NCBI RefSeq assembly: GCF_029203285.1
Contig: NZ_CP115669.1
Location: 2,666,001-2,730,000, forward strand
Direction: 5' to 3'
From: Pseudomonas sp. PSE14
Lineage (GTDB): Bacteria > Pseudomonadota > Gammaproteobacteria > Pseudomonadales > Pseudomonadaceae
Length of the DNA stretch: 64,000 bases
In this document: positions 45,121 through 54,639 of the stretch, piece after piece
Layout: each line of letters opens with the position of its first letter
How positions within the stretch are numbered: the stretch's first letter is position 1
Notes under the pieces: model-generated
What the model was told of the DNA's origin: nothing
The model's input: the letters and a program-made list of their open reading frames with translations, nothing else
Databases searched by the model: none
Made by a program: the position numbers and the translations under genes

Positions 45121-46365
45121 TCAGCCCAGGTTTTCTTCCAGGGCCAGCAGTTCTTCCACGCGCTGGCGACGGCGGATCAGCCTGGCATCGGCACCTTCCA
45201 GCAGCACCTCGGCGATCAGCGGACGACTGTTGTAGTTCGACGACATGGAGGCGCCGTACGCGCCGGTGTCGTGGATCAGCAGCAGGTCGCCAACCTGGGC
45301 GCGCGGCAGCGCGCGGGGGATGACCACGCCGCCATCGCCCTGGGTGAACACGTCGCCGGACTCGCAAAGCGGGCCGGCCACTACGGTGTCGATCACCTCG
45401 CGGCTGGCGGCGTCGCCGGCCAGCACGCTGATGCCGTGGTAGCTGCCGTACATGGACGGGCGCATCAGCTCGTTGAAGCCGGCGTCCACCAGCACGAAGT
45501 GGTTGCGGCCGGCGTCCTTGGTGGCACGCACTTCGCTGAGCAGGCAACCGGCCTGGGCGACCAGGTAGCGGCCCGGCTCGATTTCCAGGTGCAGCCTGTG
45601 GCCGACCACGCCTTCTGCGGCCTTGCGGGCGTTGTCCCAGAGCTGGAAGTAATGCGCGGTGTCCACTTCCGGATCGCCGTCACGGTAGGGGATGGACAGG
45701 CCGCCGCCAGCGGAAATCCCGGACAGGTCATGGCCGGCGTCCTTCACCAGGCGCACCAGGCCGAGCATGGCCTCGCCGACCTGGGCCAGGTGGCCGTAGT
45801 CGACGCCCGAGCCGATGTGCATGTGCAGGCCCACCAGGCGCAGGCCGCGCTCGCGGATCACGTCCAGGGCGGCGTGCAGGTCGCTGTGCCAGATACCGTG
45901 CTTGGAGTGCTCGCCGCCGGTGTTGGTCTTGTTGCTGTGGCCGTGGCCGAAACCGGGGTTGATACGCAGCCAGACCGGGTGGCCGGGGGCAACTTCGCCC
46001 AGCTGGCGGAGCATGTCGATGGAACCGGCGTTCACCGGGATGCCGTGCTCGACCACGGTTTCCAGGGTGGCGCGGTCCAGCAGGTCGGCGGTGAAGACGA
46101 TCTCGGATTCATCCTCGCGGCACGAATAGCCGGCGGCCAGGGCGCGCAGCAGTTCGCCCTGGGACACGGCGTCGACCTTCACGCCCTGTTCGCGCATCAG
46201 GCGCAGGATGTGCAGGTTCGAGCAGGCCTTCTGGGCGAAGCGGATGATGTCGAAGCTCTTCAGGCGCTCGATCTGGCCGCGGATGGTGGCGGCGTCGTAG
46301 ACCCACAGCGGGGTGCCGAATTTAAGGGCGAGCTGTTCGGCGCGGGGCAGGGCGAGGAAGGGCAT
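45121..46365 (-). CDS. lysA: Diaminopimelate decarboxylase
   Basis: A 414-residue PLP enzyme of the alanine-racemase fold: PLP lysine in 'RFAQKACSN', 'RINPGFGHGHSNKTNTGGEH' and 'LHMHIGSGVDY', 'SAGGGLSIPYR', and the catalytic 'GPLCESGDVF' segment. It converts meso-diaminopimelate to L-lysine. Its sequence type resembles enterobacterial LysA, which is partnered by a LysR activator; a LysR gene lies just upstream, but on the same strand rather than divergent. Confidence 0.9.
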   Translation of the reverse strand: MPFLALPRAEQLALKFGTPLWVYDAATIRGQIERLKSFDIIRFAQKACSNLHILRLMREQGVKVDAVSQGELLRALAAGYSCREDESEIVFTADLLDRATLETVVEHGIPVNAGSIDMLRQLGEVAPGHPVWLRINPGFGHGHSNKTNTGGEHSKHGIWHSDLHAALDVIRERGLRLVGLHMHIGSGVDYGHLAQVGEAMLGLVRLVKDAGHDLSGISAGGGLSIPYRDGDPEVDTAHYFQLWDNARKAAEGVVGHRLHLEIEPGRYLVAQAGCLLSEVRATKDAGRNHFVLVDAGFNELMRPSMYGSYHGISVLAGDAASREVIDTVVAGPLCESGDVFTQGDGGVVIPRALPRAQVGDLLLIHDTGAYGASMSSNYNSRPLIAEVLLEGADARLIRRRQRVEELLALEENLG

Positions 46366-46444
46366 GAATGAGCTCCGAAGGTAGATGGCGCTAGTCTACC
46401 GGGCGTTTCGAAGATCAGATAATGCTGCTTTTTGCTTTATTCAT

Positions 46445-47380
46445 TCAAATTGGATATAGGATGCAGTCCACGCCAGCCTCGCGCAGGCGGGCGACCAGTA
46501 GCGCAGCTTCCTCCCGCAGCGCCTCCACGAAGCGTTCGCGCAACGGCGTGGCCGGGCGGTAAAGCGGCTTCACCAGGTTGACCTGGAAGGGCAGCGAGAA
46601 CGCCAGCGGGCGCAGCTGGATGCCCTGGCCCTGGAACATCAGCGCGGTGATCGGGTTGACCACGGCCACGCCCAGCCCGGCACGCACCATGCTGCACACG
46701 GACACGGCACTGTGAGTTTCCACCTGCATCTGCCGTTGCACGCCGGCCGCGAGGAACACGTTGTCGATCAGGTGCCGGTAGTGATCGCCCGGCGCCAGGC
46801 TGACGAAGGGTTGGCCGGCGAAGTCCTCCGCCTGCAGACGCTGGCGGGCCAGCAGCGGGTGGCTGTCCGGAAGGATGCACACCTCGTCCACCGCCAGCAG
46901 CCGCTGCAACTCGGTGCCGCGCGGCGCTTCCTCGTTCTCGATCAGGCCGATGTCGTGACGCTGGGCGCTGAGCTGTTCTTCCAGATAGGGGGATTCCAGC
47001 GCCGCCACTTCCAGGCTGATCGCCGGGTTGCCCAGGGTGAAGCGCTTGCAGGCTTCCGGCAGCAGAGCCTGGGACAGCGCCGGCAGACAGCCGATGGAGA
47101 ACTTGCCCTCGGCGAACTGCCCCAGGCTCCCGGCGAAGGCGACGATGCGGTCCAGCCCGGTGAAGGAGCGCTCCACCTCTTCGAACAGCATCAACGCCCG
47201 CGCCGTCGGCGCCAGCCGCCCGCGCTCGCGCAGGAACAGCTCGAAACCGATCAACTGCTCCAGTCGCGCCAGCTCGCGGCTGACCGTGGGCTGGCTGGTA
47301 TGCAGGAACGCCGCCGCGCGGGTGACGCTGCCGGTGGTCATGACCGCGCGGAAGACTTCGATGTGGCGGAGGGTGATCAT
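46445..47380 (-). CDS. LysR-family regulator next to lysA
   Basis: A 311-residue LysR protein: 'ITLRHIEVFRAVMTTGSVTR', 'AAAFLHTSQPTVSRELARLE', then an effector domain with 'GCLPALSQALLPEA' and 'HSAVSVCSMVRAGLGVAVVN'. The N-terminal sequence resembles the activator of lysine biosynthesis in enterobacteria, so control of lysA is plausible. It lies 79 bases upstream of lysA on the same strand. ATG 47380 is chosen as the canonical LysR start. Confidence 0.8.
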   Translation of the reverse strand: MITLRHIEVFRAVMTTGSVTRAAAFLHTSQPTVSRELARLEQLIGFELFLRERGRLAPTARALMLFEEVERSFTGLDRIVAFAGSLGQFAEGKFSIGCLPALSQALLPEACKRFTLGNPAISLEVAALESPYLEEQLSAQRHDIGLIENEEAPRGTELQRLLAVDEVCILPDSHPLLARQRLQAEDFAGQPFVSLAPGDHYRHLIDNVFLAAGVQRQMQVETHSAVSVCSMVRAGLGVAVVNPITALMFQGQGIQLRPLAFSLPFQVNLVKPLYRPATPLRERFVEALREEAALLVARLREAGVDCILYPI

Positions 47381-47532
47381 GGGGCTGGCCGAAGGGGAGA
47401 TAGCGGGAGGGTAAGGGGCGCGGGCTCTGCGGGCAAATTCTGATGTCTTGAGGGCCATTGCCTTCAGACCCTTCCTGACAAGATCGGCATCACGCTATAG
47501 CATTGCGCCACTATTTTGTGGGTGGACGCAGG

Positions 47533-47862
47533 ATGCGCAAGGTTCTGGTTTGGTTGATGGGGATGGCGCTGGTGGTCGTCACGACGCTGGCGGTGGCGGG
47601 CAATACGCCTTGCTCCGGCAGCAAGGGTGGCATCGCCCGCTGCCAGGGCGAGCTCTTCCTGTGCAACGATGGCTCCATCAGTGGCTCGAAGAAGAGTTGC
47701 CCGGCCTATCTGGGTGGAGGCAGTTCCACCGCGCCTTCACTTCAACGCTTCTCTGCCGATGATGGTTCCTGCTCCTGCAGTAGCGGCACCTTCTGCACCG
47801 GCCCGCGCGGTGGGGTTTATTGCCTGACGCCCAGTGGCAACAAGAGCTATCGGCGGAAATAG
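47533..47862 (+). CDS. Secreted Cys-rich protein, YdcA-like with PBCV-adaptor-like tail
   Basis: A 109-residue protein with a signal peptide (core 'VWLMGMALVVVTTLAVA'). The mature part has eight cysteines: an N-terminal 'CSGSKGGIARC ... CNDGSISGSKKSC' block typical of small YdcA-type secreted proteins, and a C-terminal 'CTGPRGGVYCLTPSGNKSYR' block that resembles the PBCV basic adaptor pattern. Function unknown; probably periplasmic and disulfide-bonded. Structured repeat copy B follows directly. Confidence 0.7.
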   Translation: MRKVLVWLMGMALVVVTTLAVAGNTPCSGSKGGIARCQGELFLCNDGSISGSKKSCPAYLGGGSSTAPSLQRFSADDGSCSCSSGTFCTGPRGGVYCLTPSGNKSYRRK

Positions 47863-47870
47863 TCATGGAG

Positions 47871-48240
<370 letters not shown>

Positions 48241-48514
48241 GGTGCGTATGCTTTCGTAGGAGAGATGGGGGGCGCCTAGCCCTTGTCCGCGAAATCCATC
48301 GCGGCGAAATTCGTGCTGACAGGGACGCGCCTGGGTTTATCGCCCACCTGTAGGAGCGAGCTTGCTCGCGAACCGCCCAACACCGATGCGGCCGGAAAAT
48401 CTGTTCGCGAGCAAGCTCCTACGAAAAGCAGCCGGCACACAACCCGTAGGGCGCATAACGCGCAACGCTATCCGCCGTGATGGGGGCTGCGAGATTCGTT
48501 TCGCGTAGCTGTTC
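48241..48514. other. Gap with REP remnants before dnaE2
   Basis: No gene seen. It contains GTAGGAGAGATGGGG..CCTAGCCCTTGTCCGCG (a REP with its loop replaced, also at 54165-54200), a stretch matching 18060-18117, and a REP pair at 48350-48422 whose right arm has lost TCGC. A GTAGGGCGCATAACG-type palindrome follows at about 48444-48477. Confidence 0.65.
48350..48422. repeat. REP inverted pair, right arm shortened
   Basis: The left arm is complete. The right arm reads TTCGCGAGCAAGCTCCTAC, lacking the TCGC needed for full symmetry. It lies between repeat copy B and dnaE2. Confidence 0.85.
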
Positions 48515-51500
48515 TCAGTGGAAATCCCGACTCCGCACATCCAGCCCCTCCAGCAACTCGCTCAAATCCGTCAGCCGCCCGGCGATCACATGGCAAACGC
48601 CGTCCTTGGCTTCCAGGGTGCCGTCCACCTGCATCAGACGGGCGCTGAGGAAGGGGCGGCGCTGGCGTTCGGCGAGGTCGCGCCAGACGATCACGTTGAT
48701 CATGCCGAACTCGTCTTCCAGGGTGATGAAGGTGACGCCGCTGGCGGTGCCGGGTCTCTGTCGGCCGACGACGAGGCCGGCGACACGTACCGGGCGCTCG
48801 GTCTCCAGGCGGGCGAGATCGCGTGAACTACGGCAGCGGCGGGCCCTGAGCGCGCCGCGCAGCAGGGCCAGCGGGTGCGGGCCGAGGGTGGTGCCCAGGG
48901 TCTCGTAGTCGGTGAGCAGGTCTTCGCCACGGCTGGGCAGCGGCAGGCTGACCGGCGCTTCCTCGGTGACCTGGCCGGCAAACAGCGGCAGTTGCGGCTC
49001 GACTCCGGCAATCGCCCAGCGCGCCTTGTGCCGGTGGCCCGCGAGGCCGCGCAGGGCGCCAGCATCGGCCAGCTGTTCGCGGGCGCGGCCGTCGAGATTG
49101 GCGCGAAGGCAGAGGTCGGCGACATCGCGGAACGGCTGCTGTGCGCGGGCTTGTACCAGGGCCCCGGCTGCCTCTTCACGCAGTCCGCGCACCATGCGCA
49201 GACCCAGGCGGATCGCCGGCTGGCGTCCGGGGATGGGCTCCAGAGTGCAGTCCCAGTGGCTGTGGCGCACGTCCACCGGGCGGGTTTCCAGGCCGTGGCG
49301 GCGGGCGTCCTGTAAAAGCTGGTCGGGGCTGTAGAAGCCCATGGGCCAGCTGTTGATCAGGGCGCAGGTGAAGGCCGCCGGCTCATGGCATTTCAGCCAG
49401 CTGCTGGCATAGGTGAGCAGGGCGAAGCTGGCGGCGTGGGATTCGGGGAAGCCGTAGCTGCCGAAGCCCTTGATCTGCTCGAAGATGCGCGCGATGTACT
49501 CCTGTTCGTAGCCCCTGGCGGTCATGCGCTCGAACAGCTTTTTGCGGTGCGGCTCCAGCCCGCCGTGGCGCTTCCAGGCGGCCATGGAGCGACGCAGCTG
49601 GTCGGCTTCGCCAGGCGTGTATTCGGCGGCAATCACCGCCAACTCCATCACCTGTTCCTGGAACAGCGGCACGCCAAGGGTGCGCTCGAACACCGGCTTG
49701 AGTTCCTCGGAGGGATAGTCGACCTCTTCTTCCTCGTTCCGTCGCCGCAGATAGGGATGCACCATGTCGCCCTGGATCGGGCCGGGGCGGACGATGGCCA
49801 CTTCGATCACCAGGTCGTAGAACTTCTTGGGCTTGAGGCGCGGCAGCATGGCCATCTGCGCGCGGGATTCGATCTGGAACACGCCAATGGTGTCGGCGCG
49901 GCTGATCATTTCATAGGTCTTGGCGCACTCCTGCGGCAGTGTGGCGAGGGTCCATTGCTTGCCGCGATAGTCAGCGATCAGGTCGAAGCAGCGGCGCAGG
50001 GCGCTGAGCATGCCGAGGGCGAGCACGTCTACCTTGAGCAGGCCGACGGCGTCGAGATCGTCCTTGTCCCACTGGATCAGGGTGCGCTCGGGCATCGCGG
50101 CATTCTCCACCGGCACCAGGGTTTCCAGCGGTTGCTGGGAGATGACGAAGCCGCCGGGGTGCTGTGACAGGTGGCGGGGAAAGCCGACCAGTTGCGAGGT
50201 CAGGGCGAGGACACGGCGCAGGATCGGACTCTCCGGGTCGAAACCGGCTTCCACCAGCCGTTCCGAGGATGGCGGCTTGTCGCTCCAGCGGCCGCAGCAG
50301 GCAGCCAGCGCGCCCACCTGGTCGGGCGGCAGGCCGAGGGCCTTGGCGATATCGCGGATCGCGCCGGCGCTGTGATAGGTGCTGACCACGGCGGTCAGCG
50401 CGGCGCGCGAACGGCCGTAGCGGCGGAATATGTACTGGATGACTTCCTCACGGCGCTCGTGTTCGAAGTCGACGTCGATGTCCGGCGGCTCGTTGCGTTC
50501 GCGGGAGATGAAGCGCTCGAACAGCAGCTTGGCCTTGGATGGGTCCAACTCGGTGATGCCGAGGGCGAAGCAGACCACCGAGTTGGCTGCTGAACCTCGC
50601 CCTTGGCAGAGGATTCCTTCTTTACGCGCAAAGGCGACGATGTCGTGGACGGTGAGGAAGTAGCTGTCGTATTCCAGCTCGGCGATCAGGGCGAGTTCAT
50701 CTTCGACGCGCTTGCGGACTTCGGCATCGGCGCCGTCCTTCCATCGCTGCAGAATGCCTTCCTCGGTCTTCTCCCGCAGCCAAGTGGTGGGCGTGTGGCC
50801 TTCGGGCACCAGCTCGCGCGGGTAGTGGTAATCCAGATCATCGAGATCGAAGGTGCAGCGCCCGGCAATCTTCACCGTCTCCTCCAGCAACTCGGCGGGG
50901 TAGATCGACGCCAGCGCCTCCCGCGGGCGCAGATGGCGTTCGCCGTTGGGATAGAGATACTGCCCGGCCTCGGGCACCGGCAGGTGCTGGCGGATGGCGG
51001 TCATGCAGTCCTGTAGGGCGCGGCGGCCGCGGGCATGCATATGCACGTCGCCGCAGGCCACGGCGGGGATGCCCAGGCGTACGGCCTGTTCCAGCAGGCG
51101 GCGCAGTTTGCCGGCGTCGTCCGGCCCCTTGTGCAACTCGACGCCGAGCCACAGGCGTTCAGGAAACAGCTCCCGTAGCCAGCGGCCGTCGTTGTCTCCG
51201 TCGTCTCGCGGCAGCCAGATCGCCAGCAGGTGGTCGAGGTTGCCGTCGAAGTCCGCGCGCACCAGGCGATAGCTGCCTTTCTCCGCGCGGCGGCGGGCGT
51301 GGGTGAGCAGGCGGCAGAGGTTCTCGTAGCCGCTCAGGTTCTCCGCCAGCAGCACCAGCTTCGGGCCTTGCGAGAGGCTCAGCTCGCTGCCGGTGATCAG
51401 GGGAATCTCGGTTTCTTTCGATGCCTGCCAGGCGCGTACGATGCCAGCGAGGCTGCATTCGTCAGTGATTGCCAGGGCGCGGTAACCCAGCTTCTTCGCC

Positions 51501-51601
51501 CGCGCGAACAGCTCGGCCGCGCTGGAAGCGCCGCGCTGAAAGCTGAAGTTGGACAGGCAGTGCAGCTCGGCGTAGCCGATGCCTTCATCCGGCACGTTCA
51601 T
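48515..51601 (-). CDS. dnaE2: Error-prone DNA polymerase III alpha subunit ImuC
   Basis: A 1028-residue C-family polymerase with an N-terminal PHP domain ('[19 protein letters not shown]'), catalytic aspartates in '[18 protein letters not shown]', '[15 protein letters not shown]', '[17 protein letters not shown]' and a C-terminal OB domain ('[20 protein letters not shown]'). As the polymerase of the ImuABC mutasome it carries out translesion synthesis after DNA damage. The start overlaps the imuB stop (ATGA). The LexA box upstream of imuA should control the whole operon. Confidence 0.93.
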   Translation of the reverse strand: MNVPDEGIGYAELHCLSNFSFQRGASSAAELFARAKKLGYRALAITDECSLAGIVRAWQASKETEIPLITGSELSLSQGPKLVLLAENLSGYENLCRLLTHARRRAEKGSYRLVRADFDGNLDHLLAIWLPRDDGDNDGRWLRELFPERLWLGVELHKGPDDAGKLRRLLEQAVRLGIPAVACGDVHMHARGRRALQDCMTAIRQHLPVPEAGQYLYPNGERHLRPREALASIYPAELLEETVKIAGRCTFDLDDLDYHYPRELVPEGHTPTTWLREKTEEGILQRWKDGADAEVRKRVEDELALIAELEYDSYFLTVHDIVAFARKEGILCQGRGSAANSVVCFALGITELDPSKAKLLFERFISRERNEPPDIDVDFEHERREEVIQYIFRRYGRSRAALTAVVSTYHSAGAIRDIAKALGLPPDQVGALAACCGRWSDKPPSSERLVEAGFDPESPILRRVLALTSQLVGFPRHLSQHPGGFVISQQPLETLVPVENAAMPERTLIQWDKDDLDAVGLLKVDVLALGMLSALRRCFDLIADYRGKQWTLATLPQECAKTYEMISRADTIGVFQIESRAQMAMLPRLKPKKFYDLVIEVAIVRPGPIQGDMVHPYLRRRNEEEEVDYPSEELKPVFERTLGVPLFQEQVMELAVIAAEYTPGEADQLRRSMAAWKRHGGLEPHRKKLFERMTARGYEQEYIARIFEQIKGFGSYGFPESHAASFALLTYASSWLKCHEPAAFTCALINSWPMGFYSPDQLLQDARRHGLETRPVDVRHSHWDCTLEPIPGRQPAIRLGLRMVRGLREEAAGALVQARAQQPFRDVADLCLRANLDGRAREQLADAGALRGLAGHRHKARWAIAGVEPQLPLFAGQVTEEAPVSLPLPSRGEDLLTDYETLGTTLGPHPLALLRGALRARRCRSSRDLARLETERPVRVAGLVVGRQRPGTASGVTFITLEDEFGMINVIVWRDLAERQRRPFLSARLMQVDGTLEAKDGVCHVIAGRLTDLSELLEGLDVRSRDFH

Positions 51602-53007
51602 GCGAACCAGCCGTGCAGCAGCAGGGGGCCATCGTCGCCTACCGGGCGGAACGCCCAGGCGCGCTGGCCGCTGCGGGTGCGTAACTGGTAGTAGTCACGG
51701 CGGATGTCCTCGCCATCCCACCAGCCGGATTCGATGCGTTCGGGCCCGGCCAGCAAGGTCGGGGCGAACTCGCGCAGTGGCTGCGGTTCCGTCAGCAGCC
51801 AGCCGGGGCGCGGGACGTCGGCGATCGGCAGGCGCGGGGTGGAATGGTCCTGCCAGGCGCGCTCCGGGCGATGCTCGGCGAGGCCGCCCAGGCCGTGCAC
51901 GGCGTCGTCGCCCAACCGTGCGCGCAGGCGTTCGCGCAGTTGCTCCCAGGGCTGCGATTGCTGTGGGCGATCGTCGAAGAGCTCGCGGTGCTGCGGCACG
52001 AAGGGCGGCAGGTCGTCGGCCACCAGGCGCACGCTGTGCACCGGGGCGCGCAGCTGCAGCTGCTCCAGGCGGCCACGGGTCAGTTCGAAGAGCATGGCCG
52101 CCTCGCGTTCAGCGCTGAGCAGGCCGACGGGCATCTGCGAGTCGCTGCCTTCGTGGTGTTCCAGATAGAGGATGAAGCGCTGCACGCCGCTGTCGCGCCC
52201 GGCGAGGAAGGCGGCGAGATCGGCGGTCAGGCGGCGCAGCGGGAACAGCAACGCCTGGGTGGATTCCACGTCGAAGTTCAGTTCGATACGCGATTCGAAG
52301 CGGTCTGGCGGCCGGTAGAACTCTAGGGCCAGCGGGCGCTGGCCGAGCAAGGTGTCGACCTGCCGCAGCACCTGCGGTGGGAAGCGCCGGGCCAGGCTTT
52401 CGCGGGGCAGGGCGAGTAGTTGTTGCAGGCTGCGCAGGCCCATGCGGCCCAGCGAGGTGGCGGCGTCGCGGTCCAGGCCGAGGCGCTCCAGGGGCATCCT
52501 GCCCAGGCACTGACGCAACTGCTCGTTATCGTGAATCGCCAGCCCGTCGTGGCCGTTGGCGAGGATGCGCGCGGCGGCCGGGTTGGGCGCGGCGGTGATG
52601 CGATGGCGGAAGCCCAGGCCGTTCAATTCTTCGCGCAGGCGCGCCTCGAAGCGCGGCCAGGGACCGAACAGTTGCAGGCTGGATTGCACCTCCAACAGCA
52701 GTGCGCGCGGATAGTGCTGGCTGACCTGCGAGCTGAAACCGTAGGCCCAGGCCGCCAGCAGGTTCTGCCAGTGCTCCACTTCGCGCAGGTCGTATTCGGC
52801 GGTGGTGAAATCGCGGCTCAGAGCCTGGGCTGCGGTGAGCGACTGGCCGGGCTTGAGGCCCAGCGCCCGCGCCGCCGGGTTCACCGCCTGCAAGACGCGG
52901 CGCTGGGGCGGACCGGCGAGCAGCGCCAGGGCGGCGTCCGGCTCGGCACGACCGCGCAGTACGCCGTCCATCGCCAGCTGCGGTAGAAGAATACAGGCCC
53001 AGAGCAT
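51598..53007 (-). CDS. imuB: Y-family polymerase-like protein ImuB
   Basis: A 469-residue protein. Its N-terminal palm region resembles DinB, but where active Y-family polymerases have the metal-binding aspartates it reads '[13 protein letters not shown]', so it is probably catalytically dead, as is typical of ImuB. It binds the beta clamp and recruits ImuC and ImuA. A little-finger-like part and a C-terminal '[18 protein letters not shown]' complete it. ATG 53007 is 7 bases after the imuA stop. Confidence 0.9.
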   Translation of the reverse strand: MLWACILLPQLAMDGVLRGRAEPDAALALLAGPPQRRVLQAVNPAARALGLKPGQSLTAAQALSRDFTTAEYDLREVEHWQNLLAAWAYGFSSQVSQHYPRALLLEVQSSLQLFGPWPRFEARLREELNGLGFRHRITAAPNPAAARILANGHDGLAIHDNEQLRQCLGRMPLERLGLDRDAATSLGRMGLRSLQQLLALPRESLARRFPPQVLRQVDTLLGQRPLALEFYRPPDRFESRIELNFDVESTQALLFPLRRLTADLAAFLAGRDSGVQRFILYLEHHEGSDSQMPVGLLSAEREAAMLFELTRGRLEQLQLRAPVHSVRLVADDLPPFVPQHRELFDDRPQQSQPWEQLRERLRARLGDDAVHGLGGLAEHRPERAWQDHSTPRLPIADVPRPGWLLTEPQPLREFAPTLLAGPERIESGWWDGEDIRRDYYQLRTRSGQRAWAFRPVGDDGPLLLHGWFA

Positions 53008-53014
53008 GACGGCC

Positions 53015-53629
53015 TCAGTGCCAGGGCAACGGGATGGGCCGCGCCGGCGCCAGGCCGCCCCGGCACTTGAGCACACGCAACTGCGCGGGGGTGGCGTCCA
53101 GCGCCAGGCGCAATGCGGCCGGGGATGGGTTTAGCGCCTCGCGCTGCGAGCGGTAGGCGATGGCCAGGGTCTGCCCGGTTTCGGCGGCCACCTGCAGGCG
53201 GCGCAGGGTGCGGTCGTCGGCCTGCTGCGGCCAGCACAACACGGCGCCGCAGCTGCCCGAACGCAGGCATTGCTCGGTGGCCCAGAGGGCATCGCGGCCG
53301 GAGGCTTTCACGATGGCGAGCTGATCCAGTACAACCCCGGCGCCCTGCCATGCGGCCGGGTAGGGGATGTGGGGTGGGGCCACCAGCACGATGCGTTCGC
53401 CGGCCTTGCTGAGTCGTGCGAGGGTCGGCCAGACCAGTTGCAGTTCGCCGGTGCCTTCCTGGGCCAGGAGGATTTCGCTGAGTGCCGCTTCCGGCCAGCC
53501 GCCGGTGGGCAGGGCTGCGTCCAGCACGGCGTGACCGGTAGGCTGCTGGCTGGGTGGCAGGCCCTGGGGCTGGCCTTTCCAGACCTGGCGCTGATGGAAC
53601 AGGGTATCGAGTGCGACCACACTGCCCAT
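53015..53629 (-). CDS. imuA: ImuA, RecA/SulA-like mutasome component
   Basis: A 204-residue RecA-like fold protein: 'TGHAVLDAALPTGGWPEAAL', 'GTGELQLVWPTLARLSKAGE', 'RIVLVAPPHIPYPAAW'. It is the first gene of imuA-imuB-dnaE2. ATG 53629 fits GGGAGG five bases away better than the GTG one codon earlier. No second lexA gene is present between the LexA box and imuA, unlike some lexA2-imuABC arrangements. Confidence 0.87.
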   Translation of the reverse strand: MGSVVALDTLFHQRQVWKGQPQGLPPSQQPTGHAVLDAALPTGGWPEAALSEILLAQEGTGELQLVWPTLARLSKAGERIVLVAPPHIPYPAAWQGAGVVLDQLAIVKASGRDALWATEQCLRSGSCGAVLCWPQQADDRTLRRLQVAAETGQTLAIAYRSQREALNPSPAALRLALDATPAQLRVLKCRGGLAPARPIPLPWH

Positions 53630-53726
53630 CACGGCCTCCCGGCCGGCGAGCGGCGACGGTCATGTGCCCGACGGGTGGGCCGGGGGAGGAGGATGGGCGG
53701 GTATCGCATGGGGGGCTCGGAAATAA

Positions 53727-53742
53727 CTGTATGGATATACAG
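53727..53742 (-). promoter_or_regulatory. LexA (SOS) box of imuA
   Basis: CTGTATGGATATACAG, a perfect CTGT-N8-ACAG palindrome, ends about 98 bases upstream of imuA. It predicts SOS induction of the imuA-imuB-dnaE2 operon. Confidence 0.88.
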
Positions 53743-54635
53743 TTTATCCAGTGGAATGGTGCCGTCAATGGTGGTTGATCGGGGCGTGGGGGCTTTCCGT
53801 AGGAGTGGAGGACTTTGTCCGCGATGATTTTTGTTTTTGTCTGGGTGTTTCTGCGCCGCTTTGGCATGTGTTGATAGATTTTGTTTCGCCCCCTCGGGCG
53901 ACCTACTTTGCCAAACGACGCAAAGTAGGCAAAGGTCTCTGCCCCATCATCCGGCCCCGGCTTCGCCGGGGTTCCCTCGCTCCATCGAAGTTTCAGGGGC
54001 CCGCGTCGACGGGCCATCCATGGTCCAACGACGCTCTCGCGGCATCCATGCCGCTCAACCCCTGAAACTCCGATTCCACTCGGCCTCCTGAAGGGGCGTT
54101 CCGGTGCGTGCGGAGGTTTCTCTGGAAGTCTTTAAAGCCAGAGCCAGAGCGGAGCTGTGCTCCCGTAGGAGAGACGGGGGCACCTAGCCCTTGTCCGCGA
54201 AGGCTTGCCACAGCACCCACGTTGCAGGATGAACACCTGTAGGGTGAATAGCGCGCAGCGTTATCCGCCGTGATGGGTTTCGCTTCGCTCTACGCCATCC
54301 TACGAAGAGCGATCCAGCATGAAGCAGCCAAAGTTCCAGGCGCGCGCAGAGTCCCGTCAGGAGGCCGAGTGGAGGTATTGCGCAGAGGGGCGAGCGGCAT
54401 GGATGCCGCGAGAGGCGTAGAGGGCCATGGATGGCCCTTCTACGCCGACCCTCGGAGCGATACCGGAAGGAGGGCAGTCTGAGCGAAGCGAAGACCCGGA
54501 TGTCGGGACGAGCCCTTTTGGTTCCTTTTGGGGCTCCAAAAGGGACTCGCCCGAGGGGGCGAAATAAAATCTCGCAGCACACGCGGAAGCGGCGCAGAAC
54601 ACTAAACCCAAAAGCCGCGCGGACAAAGTCCGTTC
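53743..54635. other. Gene-free repeat-rich region
   Basis: No credible gene. It holds a REP remnant (53800-53825), structured repeat copy C (to about 54150), a REP remnant (54165-54200) and structured repeat copy E in reverse (54239-54639). The order forward copy - REPs - reverse copy repeats that seen at 17668-18704. Confidence 0.75.
53801..54150 (+). repeat. Structured dispersed repeat, copy C
   Basis: It shares the CTACTTTGC / GCAAAGTAG hairpin with copy A, but its second hairpin is GGCCCCGGC-TT-CGCCGGGGTT rather than TTTTTCGC / GGCGAAAAA, so the whole stem was replaced with pairing kept. The branched fold is at 53989-54069, with one G-T pair in the GGGCCA / TGGTCC arm. The left end is a REP rather than the GTAGGGCG hairpin. 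Confidence 0.8.
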
Positions 54636-54639
54636 CTAC
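54239..54639 (-). repeat. Structured dispersed repeat, copy E (diverged, reverse)
   Basis: On the minus strand: CGCCGCTTCCGCG, CGCCCCCTCGGGCG, a hairpin CCTTTTGG-AGCC-CCAAAAGG, an arm GCGTAG..GGGCCA / TGGCCC..CTACGC, an arm GCGGCATCCATGCCGC and an outer stem GAGGG / CCCTC. Each stem has different bases from copies A-C but stays paired. Its right end is a REP whose GTAG holds the helicase stop codon. Confidence 0.78.
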
